NCBI GenBank assembly: GCA_002309695.1 | Contig: DBXV01000009.1 | Coordinates: 14,956 to 37,679, forward strand | DNA length: 22,724 bases | From: Myxococcales bacterium UBA1203 | GTDB lineage: Bacteria; Myxococcota; Myxococcia; Myxococcales; UBA5297 | Direction: 5' to 3' | Part shown: in pieces, positions 1 through 5,552 of the stretch | Numbering within the stretch: position 1 is the stretch's first letter | Layout: every line of letters begins with the position of its first letter | The notes under the pieces: model-generated | The model's input: the letters and a program-made list of their open reading frames with translations, nothing else | Database searches by the model: none | What the model was told of the DNA's origin: nothing | Program-made: the position numbers and the translations under genes

Positions 1-1
1 C

Positions 2-1177
2 GCCCTCGCCGCCGGCATCTGTTCGATGGGCGTGGATGTGCTCCTCGTGGGGCCGCTTTCCACGCCGGGCATCGCCTTCGTCACGCAGTCCATGCGGGCC
101 GACGCCGGGGCCGTCATCAGCGCCTCTCACAACCCGTTTCAGGACAACGGCATCAAGTTCTTCGCCCGCGACGGCTTCAAACTGCCCGACGCCGTGGAGC
201 TGCAGATTGAGGAGCTGATTTTCGGCAGGGGCCTGGACAGCCTCCGCGCCAGCTCCGTGAACGTGGGCCGCGCCGCCCGCATCGACGACGCGCAGGGGCG
301 CTACATCGTCTTCGCCAAGAACACCTTCCCGCGCGAGCTGAGCCTCGAAGGCATGAAAGTGGTCGTCGACTGCGCCAACGGGGCTGCCTACAAGGTCGCG
401 CCGCTCGTCTTTGAGGAGCTGGGCGCGCAGGTGATTCGGCTCAACGTTTCGCCCAACGGCACCAACATCAATGACGGCTGCGGCGCGCTGCATCCCGAGG
501 GCATGGCGCGGGCGGTTCTGGAGCACGGCGCGCGCATCGGCATCGCGCTCGACGGCGACGCGGACCGGGTCATCGTCGTGGATGAAAAGGGCGAGACGGT
601 GGACGGCGACGCCATCATGGCCATCTGCGCGCAGCACCTGTCGCTTCAGAAGAAGCTCGCGCACAACACGCTGGTGGCCACGGTGATGAGCAACATGGGG
701 CTGGAAGCGGCCATGAACCGGCTGGGCGTCACCGTGGAGCGCACGCAGGTGGGCGACCGCTACGTCGTGGAGCACATGCGCAAAAACGGCTTCAACTTCG
801 GCGGTGAGCAGAGCGGCCACCTGATTTTCCTCGACCACACCACGACCGGCGACGGCGTGATTGCCGCGCTGGAGCTGCTGACGGTGATGCTCCGAAGCGG
901 CAAGCCGCTCTCCGAGCTCAAAAAACTGTTTGAGCCCTATCCGCAGACGCTGGTGAACGTGGCCATTCAGCGGCGGCGCGAGCTGTCCGAGCTGCCCCAC
1001 GTCACGAAGGCGATCAAGGCCGCGGAAAAGAAGCTGGGGCGCGCGGGCCGCGTGCTGGTGCGCTTCTCCGGGACCGAGCTCAAGGCGCGCATTCTCATCG
1101 AGGGCACTGACCGCGCGGCCAACGAGGCCATGGCGCAGGACATCGCCGAGGCACTGACCAAATCGCTGTGCGATTAG
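2..1177 (+). CDS. glmM: Phosphoglucosamine mutase, 5' end cut off by window edge
   Basis: GlmM interconverts glucosamine-6-phosphate and glucosamine-1-phosphate in the cytoplasm, on the way to UDP-GlcNAc for peptidoglycan and LPS. The reading frame is open from base 2, so the true start lies left of the window; about 55-60 N-terminal residues appear to be missing by comparison with the usual active-site position near residue 100. Visible family motifs, in order: the phosphoserine loop ISASHNP (bases about 116-136), the Mg-binding loop DGDADR (about 551-568), the sugar-binding GGEQSGH (about 800-820) and the C-terminal phosphate-binding loop RFSGTELKAR (about 1060-1090). The ISASHNP...NGIKFF form and the GGEQSGH loop favour GlmM over phosphomannomutase/phosphoglucomutase. 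Base composition is strongly GC-rich, unlike the genes that follow. A weak hairpin lies just after the stop codon. Confidence 0.95.
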   Translation, partial: ALAAGICSMGVDVLLVGPLSTPGIAFVTQSMRADAGAVISASHNPFQDNGIKFFARDGFKLPDAVELQIEELIFGRGLDSLRASSVNVGRAARIDDAQGRYIVFAKNTFPRELSLEGMKVVVDCANGAAYKVAPLVFEELGAQVIRLNVSPNGTNINDGCGALHPEGMARAVLEHGARIGIALDGDADRVIVVDEKGETVDGDAIMAICAQHLSLQKKLAHNTLVATVMSNMGLEAAMNRLGVTVERTQVGDRYVVEHMRKNGFNFGGEQSGHLIFLDHTTTGDGVIAALELLTVMLRSGKPLSELKKLFEPYPQTLVNVAIQRRRELSELPHVTKAIKAAEKKLGRAGRVLVRFSGTELKARILIEGTDRAANEAMAQDIAEALTKSLCD

Positions 1178-1197
1178 GAGGCACCGTTTTTTTCACT

Positions 1198-1220
1198 CAG
1201 CCGGGCCGAGCGGCTGTTTT
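1198..1220 (+). terminator. Weak intrinsic terminator after glmM
   Basis: A six-base-pair GC-rich stem (CAGCCG at 1198-1203 with CGGCTG at 1211-1216) with a 7-base loop is followed by TTTT. It sits 20 bases after the glmM stop and just before the ribosome binding site of the next gene, so it may only partly stop transcription. Confidence 0.45.
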
Positions 1221-1237
1221 CCAGAGGAGCAAAACCA

Positions 1238-2419
1238 ATGAAAACGAAAAAAAGTGCAGAAACTATGTGCAGCGGGGACGGCTATAACTCCTGCACAAGA
1301 CGGCAAACCCCATCCAAATTCTTCAGACCAATTTCTATTTTCATTTCAGCCTTTGCATTGTCGGTTTCGGGCATTGCCTGCGGCGGCAGTGACAATGACG
1401 GGTCCGATGATGAGGGCGGCCTCATTCTTCCCTCCAACTGCACCCAGGCCGACCAGTTTTGCAGCACGGACGGCGTCAATGGCTATCTCTGCCAGAATGG
1501 CAGCTGGAGCGTCGCGCACTGTGACGAGGGGACGACCTGCTCCCGTGCGAATGACGGCTCTTTGTCCTGCATCCCCTCCAATTCGAACAACAACAATAAT
1601 AATAACAATAACAACAATAATAACGAGAACAACAACAATAATAACAATAATCAGAACAATAACAACAATACGACTGTCGATTCAGGGATTACCTGGATTT
1701 CCATTCCTGCGGGCTCCCTCAACTTGACTCATAATACTTACCGTTTTGTCTCCGGCAGCACGATTCCCATCGAGGCCTTTCAGATGGGCAAGACGGAAGT
1801 GACCGTGGAACAGTTTGAGAAATGCGTGAAGGCGGGGGCCTGCTACGGAACCTACGCGGTTTATAATGCCGGCGATGAGGATGACAGAGAATGCAATTAT
1901 AATCGGGGAAATGCCTGGAAAAATCACCCGATGAACTGCATCAAGTGGTACGGCGCGCTGGATTACTGCATCTGGGCCGGCGGGCGGCTGCCGACAGAAG
2001 AAGAATGGGAATACGCGGCCACGCACAACGGCACCAAAGCATTGCAGACAAAATATCCCTGGGGCAATTCAGAGCCTGTCCACTGCAAGACGGCAAATTA
2101 TTACATTGACCGGTATGACACCGATTATCCGTTTTGCGACGGCAAAAATGAAAGCTCAAACAACGCCAGTACCGCGCCCGTGGGCACCTATTCGCCCGCC
2201 GGGGACAGCCCATTGGGGCTGGTGGACATGGGCGGAAATGTCCGCGAATGGACTGCCGTCGTCTTTCATGGAATAGATTTTACCGCGCCAATGGTCAAAG
2301 GGGGCAGCATTTCCAATTATGCCGAAGCGATGGAAGTGACAGACTGGCAGGATCCTTCGTTTGTTCATGGCTGGGGGACGTCTGGCGCCAATGGTTTCAG
2401 GTGCGCAAAGGATAAATGA
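1238..2419 (+). CDS. Putative lipoprotein with Cys-rich segment, poly-Asn linker and SUMF1 (FGE-sulfatase) domain
   Basis: The 393-residue protein starts at an ATG behind a GAGGAG ribosome binding site. Residues about 28-48 form a hydrophobic export signal ending in SGIAC, a plausible but imperfect lipobox with the lipidated Cys at 48. The long basic N-terminus (about 28 residues) is unusual, and an internal start cannot be excluded. Residues 50-62 are acidic, residues 68-111 contain six spaced Cys, and residues 117-144 are almost pure Asn. A SUMF1 domain follows from about 150, with recognisable TEVTVEQF, LPTEEEWEYAA, YPWGN, GGNVREW, GGS and the terminal GFRCAKD. The paired C-terminal Cys that bind copper in true formylglycine-generating enzymes are not apparent, so sulfatase activation is unlikely. 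A binding or surface-assembly role is inference. It lies alone between two terminator-like hairpins. Confidence 0.85.
   Translation: MKTKKSAETMCSGDGYNSCTRRQTPSKFFRPISIFISAFALSVSGIACGGSDNDGSDDEGGLILPSNCTQADQFCSTDGVNGYLCQNGSWSVAHCDEGTTCSRANDGSLSCIPSNSNNNNNNNNNNNNNENNNNNNNNQNNNNNTTVDSGITWISIPAGSLNLTHNTYRFVSGSTIPIEAFQMGKTEVTVEQFEKCVKAGACYGTYAVYNAGDEDDRECNYNRGNAWKNHPMNCIKWYGALDYCIWAGGRLPTEEEWEYAATHNGTKALQTKYPWGNSEPVHCKTANYYIDRYDTDYPFCDGKNESSNNASTAPVGTYSPAGDSPLGLVDMGGNVREWTAVVFHGIDFTAPMVKGGSISNYAEAMEVTDWQDPSFVHGWGTSGANGFRCAKDK
1586..1669 (+). repeat. AAC/AAT trinucleotide tract encoding poly-Asn
   Basis: Twenty-eight consecutive codons are AAC or AAT except one GAG and one CAG, giving a low-complexity Asn linker between the Cys-rich part and the SUMF1 domain. 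AAC and AAT are mixed, which lowers slippage compared with a pure triplet run, but in-frame length variation between strains would be tolerated. Confidence 0.9.
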
Positions 2420-2456
2420 GGGGATTAGAGAAATAGAAAGCGACATAAATAAAATA

Positions 2457-2497
2457 CGCCCTCTTCCAATATATTTGGGGGAGGGCGGATTTATTTT
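2457..2497 (+). terminator. Intrinsic terminator after the SUMF1 lipoprotein gene
   Basis: A 13-bp stem (2457-2469 with 2475-2487, containing two G-U wobbles) encloses a 5-base loop, TATAT, and runs into GATTTATTTT. It is placed 38 bases after the stop codon and separates the lipoprotein gene from the small-gene cluster. Confidence 0.85.
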
Positions 2498-2561
2498 ATG
2501 AGCTCCCCCAAAAGTCCCCCCCAGCATTCCTCCTCTCCTCTGACGTTATGCGCTTCCGAGC

Positions 2562-2819
2562 ATGAACACCGCCCCGAATCATCCGCTTTTGAACAGTCTG
2601 GCACAAATTCACACCACACCTCTGGGGAAAGAGCGCATCCGGCGCAATCTGCATTTGAATGATGCCGATGACCCTGTCGCGTGGTGCCTGCGGCAAATTG
2701 AAATGGCCGGGGCGGACAGTATTACCCGCGAAGGCAAAAACTGGTATGTGCGCCGCGCGGGCTGCGTCATTACCATCAATGCCCGAAGCCTGACCATTAT
2801 CACGGCGCACTGCCAATAA
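2562..2819 (+). CDS. DUF3781 family protein
   Basis: This is an 85-residue cytoplasmic protein without signal or membrane segment. The pattern HTTPLGKERIRRNLHL near residues 18-33, WC near 41, and the C-terminal GKNWYVRRAGCVITINARSLTIITAH match what I recall of the DUF3781 family (small proteins of unknown function). Near full family length is present. The ATG has only a poor ribosome binding site (CCGAG a few bases upstream), so the start is moderately certain. It precedes the ArsC/Spx-like gene by 47 bases on the same strand, so the two are probably cotranscribed. No function is assigned to the family. Confidence 0.75.
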   Translation: MNTAPNHPLLNSLAQIHTTPLGKERIRRNLHLNDADDPVAWCLRQIEMAGADSITREGKNWYVRRAGCVITINARSLTIITAHCQ

Positions 2820-2866
2820 ATCAGCAGCCGCGTCCTTTATTCCACGCATTTCCCGGAGAAAAAACA

Positions 2867-3226
2867 ATGAATATTCAGGTTTATTGCTACGACCGCTGCA
2901 CCACCTGCAAGAAAGCGCTTCAGTGGCTGGATGCCCATGGCGTGAGCTATACAAAAATCGATATTAAAGCGCAGCATCCCGACGCGGAGGCGCTGCGGGC
3001 CATGCGGCAGAAGAGCGGCCTGCCGCTTCGGCGCTTTTTCAATACCAGCGGCATGCTTTACCGGGAAATGAACTTGGCGCAAAAGCTCCCCGGCATGAGC
3101 GAGGACGAAATGATTGCCCTGCTCGCCACGGACGGCATGCTGGTGAAGCGGCCGCTGCTGGTGACGGATAAGGCGGTTTTCCCGGGTTTCAAAGAGGCGG
3201 ACTGGAAATCGGCGCTGGGAATATGA
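2867..3226 (+). CDS. ArsC/Spx-family thioredoxin-fold protein (YffB/SpxA-like)
   Basis: A 119-residue cytoplasmic protein starts behind GGAGAAAAAACA. It has a thioredoxin-like N-terminus (NIQVYCYDRCTTCKKAL) with a CxxC redox pair at residues 11 and 14, then the family segments GLPLRRFFNTSG around 50-60 and KRPLLV near residue 97, ending in GFKEADW. Length and motifs fit the arsenate-reductase-related ArsC/Spx/YffB superfamily. No arsenic transport or regulator gene is nearby, so arsenate reduction is not supported; a glutathione- or thiol-linked reductase or a regulator of the Spx type is possible. It lies between the DUF3781 gene and a HEAT-like gene, on the same strand. Confidence 0.85.
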   Translation: MNIQVYCYDRCTTCKKALQWLDAHGVSYTKIDIKAQHPDAEALRAMRQKSGLPLRRFFNTSGMLYREMNLAQKLPGMSEDEMIALLATDGMLVKRPLLVTDKAVFPGFKEADWKSALGI

Positions 3227-3265
3227 TGGCATTCCGAAATACACGAAGGCTCTTTTTATATTTAT

Positions 3266-4039
3266 ATGGCTGAGGAAACATTTCAAAAGCTGCTTGAGGA
3301 ATACGAAGCGCTTCAAGACCGAGGCATGAGCGTCGAGGCGATTGAATTCTGTTATAAAATCGCCGCGAGCGATGAGATTGCGCTGCATTTTGAACTGATT
3401 CGCGCGGACAATCAAAAGCCCCGGGAAAAGCGCTTTCATTTGAGCGCTCATTTTGACAAACATGGGCGGCCGGGAATGCTCTATCTCTCGCAGTTTCTCG
3501 GCAGCGCGGACGACGGGCTGGCCACGGACGCCGCTTATCTCATGGCGGAATCGCTTCATATTGAAACCCGGCGCCTTCAAGTTGACGCGGACAATACATT
3601 TCTGCCCGATGTATTGAATGCGCTGCGCCGCCTCACCAGTTCCCCGCTGCCCGAATGCCGCCGCCGGGCCATTATCGCCCTCGCCTGGCTGGCAGACGAA
3701 AGCGACATCGATTTATTCATTTCGCATTTGAAAACCGACGCGGACGAATTGTGCCGCGCGTGGTCCGCCACGGCCTTTTTGCAGATGTCATTTCATATAT
3801 CCAAAAATATATTGCAAAAGCGGGCCTCCCCTGCCCTTTTGGCCTGTCTCGAAAATGAAACGGCGCTTTATGTCGCGGGCTGCGCCGTCAAATCCATTGA
3901 AGAAATATACGAAAAGCGCCTGGGCCTGAGCGACGCGGCCGTGGAAAGGAAAGACGCGGCCGCCGTCGACAAGGGACGGAAGCGGGCGGCGAGGTTTTTG
4001 GGGAAAATGGGGGTTGACCGAAAAGAGGAAAGGACGTAA
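3266..4039 (+). CDS. HEAT-repeat-like alpha-helical protein of unknown function
   Basis: A 257-residue, predominantly helical soluble protein. Residues about 70-215 contain successive helix pairs typical of HEAT/armadillo-like repeats: GLATDAAYLMAESL, LPECRRRAIIALAWLADESDIDLFISHL, CRAWSATAFLQMS and ALYVAGCAVKSIEEIY. The C-terminus is very basic (KGRKRAARFLGKMG). There is no signal peptide or catalytic motif. The ATG lacks a strong ribosome binding site (GAAGG lies about 15 bases upstream). It follows the ArsC-like gene by 39 bases and precedes the Fic gene by 38 bases, so it may belong to either transcription unit. A role as a scaffold or immunity partner is only a guess. Confidence 0.65.
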   Translation: MAEETFQKLLEEYEALQDRGMSVEAIEFCYKIAASDEIALHFELIRADNQKPREKRFHLSAHFDKHGRPGMLYLSQFLGSADDGLATDAAYLMAESLHIETRRLQVDADNTFLPDVLNALRRLTSSPLPECRRRAIIALAWLADESDIDLFISHLKTDADELCRAWSATAFLQMSFHISKNILQKRASPALLACLENETALYVAGCAVKSIEEIYEKRLGLSDAAVERKDAAAVDKGRKRAARFLGKMGVDRKEERT

Positions 4040-4077
4040 AAACTCCGCCGAACGAAATTAAGGAGAGGTTCATACCC

Positions 4078-5232
4078 ATGGCAGATGACAGGCAAAAACA
4101 AATTGACGACATAACAAAAGACCCTTTTGAGGAATACTTTATTCAGGGAGAACCGGACAAGTCGGACAAGGCCTATGCCTGGCAGACGGCTGTGGGGCTG
4201 CAGGACGTAGACAGGCTGCGTCCCTCCGAGTATTTGCTGAAAACAGCGAAAGATAATATCGAGGGCAATATCAGTATAGCTGAGGCCCGGCGGCGCATTG
4301 AAAGTTATTACGAGGAAAGCGCGCATCACGCCCCCGAACGAACGGAGGAGGCGGACAAGGTTTCTGTCCGCATTGCGGAAATCCTTTCAGAACAATCATT
4401 TGTCTTTGCGCCGACACAATATATTTCAATCCATGCGCGATTGTTTCAGGACATCTACGCCCACGCCGGCAAAATTCGCGATTACAACATTTCAAAAAAA
4501 GAATGGGTATTGGCTGGTGCGTCGGTGATGTATGGCGGGGCTTCTGAACTTCGGGCCACATTAGATTATGATTTTCAAACCGAGCGGGAATTCAGCTACG
4601 TGAATCTGACGATGAGCGAAATCATTCGCCATCTGGCGTATTTTGTATCGCGGCTGTGGCAAATTCATATTTTTGGTGAAGGCAATACAAGAACGACTGC
4701 CGTCTTTTTCATCAAATATCTGCGCTCACTTGGATTCAACGCGACAAATGATGTTTTTGCCCGGAATGCCTGGTATTTTCGGAATTCTCTCGTCCGGGCA
4801 AATTATACGGATATGTCCAGAGGCATCCACGAGGACTTATCTTATCTGGAATTATTTCTCCGCAATCTCCTGATGGGTGAAAACAATGAATTGCGGAACA
4901 GATATTTGCACATCGCCTGGCCTGAAACAGCACATTCGGGCGCGAAACAGCACATTGAACAGCACATTGGGCAGAACATTGGGCAGAGCAGCGGTCTGCT
5001 GGCCGTCCTGGACGCTGAAAAAGTCTCCGTTCGGGCGAGAAAAAATATCATTACGCTTTGTGAACAATTTGGCGATGAAAGGATATTTGGCCGGAAGGAC
5101 GTCATGGACGCCCTCAAAATTACGGAAAGTCCCGCGTCGGCGCTGCTCAAAAAAATGTTTGAATTACACCTGACAGAAAAAATTACAGGCGCGGGCAAGG
5201 GAAAATATCAATTTGTAGTTTTGGGCCAGTAA
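4078..5232 (+). CDS. Fic/DOC family protein with C-terminal winged helix
   Basis: A 384-residue cytoplasmic protein starting behind AAGGAGAGG. The Fic core spans about residues 112-265. Its signature is HIFGEGNTRTTA (residues 197-208), a variant of HxFx(D/E)GNGRxxR: the catalytic His197, acidic Glu201 and first Arg205 remain, but GNG is GNT and the second Arg is Ala. This spelling occurs in a known Fic subfamily. An N-terminal IEGN (61-64), in IEGNISIAEARRRIESYY, resembles the autoinhibitory helix region, although the usual Ser/Thr four residues before the Glu is Lys. Residues 290-305 form a repetitive HIEQHIGQNIGQ linker, then residues about 320-380 form a winged-helix domain (GRKDVMDALKITESPASALLKKM...GKGKYQF). 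Fic proteins transfer AMP or another nucleotide monophosphate to proteins; the winged helix suggests DNA binding and autoregulation. Its target is unknown. Confidence 0.88.
   Translation: MADDRQKQIDDITKDPFEEYFIQGEPDKSDKAYAWQTAVGLQDVDRLRPSEYLLKTAKDNIEGNISIAEARRRIESYYEESAHHAPERTEEADKVSVRIAEILSEQSFVFAPTQYISIHARLFQDIYAHAGKIRDYNISKKEWVLAGASVMYGGASELRATLDYDFQTEREFSYVNLTMSEIIRHLAYFVSRLWQIHIFGEGNTRTTAVFFIKYLRSLGFNATNDVFARNAWYFRNSLVRANYTDMSRGIHEDLSYLELFLRNLLMGENNELRNRYLHIAWPETAHSGAKQHIEQHIGQNIGQSSGLLAVLDAEKVSVRARKNIITLCEQFGDERIFGRKDVMDALKITESPASALLKKMFELHLTEKITGAGKGKYQFVVLGQ
4948..4983 (+). repeat. In-frame 12-bp tandem repeat in the Fic gene linker
   Basis: Three 12-base units (CAGCACATTGAA, CAGCACATTGGG, CAGAACATTGGG) follow one another, with a further partial unit CAGCACATT at 4928-4936. 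They encode QHIE/QHIG/QNIG in the linker between the Fic core and the winged helix. Unit gain or loss would keep the frame. Confidence 0.85.
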
Positions 5233-5286
5233 TGAAATCTGAGGCGAACCTGCCGCCATACTCTGCTCTCGTCATCGCTGAAAAAA

Positions 5287-5317
5287 TATTACATTATAAT
5301 AAATATACAGTGTAATA
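5287..5317. promoter_or_regulatory. AT-rich dyad, possible operator
   Basis: Inverted arms TATTACA (5287-5293) and TGTAATA (5311-5317) are separated by 17 bases. A perfect TATAAT lies inside at 5295-5300, but no convincing -35 box is at the right distance. A regulator site or a weak promoter is possible; the winged-helix domain of the Fic protein just upstream is a candidate ligand by proximity only. Confidence 0.35.
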
Positions 5318-5407
5318 ATGGTTAATATAAAAAGCTAAAAGACCAACTTTTCAAAGTTTCACCTCGCCGTCCTATCCTCAACTGTCCACTGTCCGACAAA
5401 TTTTCGC

Positions 5408-5435
5408 TTGACTTTTCAGTGAGAGTGGCCATAAG
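5408..5435 (+). promoter_or_regulatory. Possible sigma70-type promoter for the helicase gene
   Basis: TTGACT (5408-5413) is followed after 16 bases by CATAAG (5430-5435), matching the consensus at 5/6 and 4/6 positions. It would leave a leader of roughly 110 bases before the start codon at 5553. Confidence 0.35.
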
Positions 5436-5552
5436 GCCCGTTCCGCGTCGGGCGCAGCCGCTTCGACAGAGGGGCAGAAAAGAGAGACGAAGCATCGGGA
5501 GAGTATTGCCTTTATTTGGGCATACTTGCAGGACTAAGGAGAGATATATTCA

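Larger units (their letters stand above)
5233..5552. other. Intergenic region between the Fic and helicase genes
   Basis: I see no protein or RNA gene in these 320 bases. The first part is A+T-rich and holds a dyad (5287-5317), the second part holds a possible sigma70-type promoter (5408-5435) for the helicase gene. A GGAGAG ribosome binding site precedes the helicase ATG at 5553. Confidence 0.6.

Noticed and set aside
2867..3226. Arsenic resistance operon
   Set aside because: The protein is ArsC-related, but no ArsR, ArsB/Acr3 or ArsA gene lies nearby.
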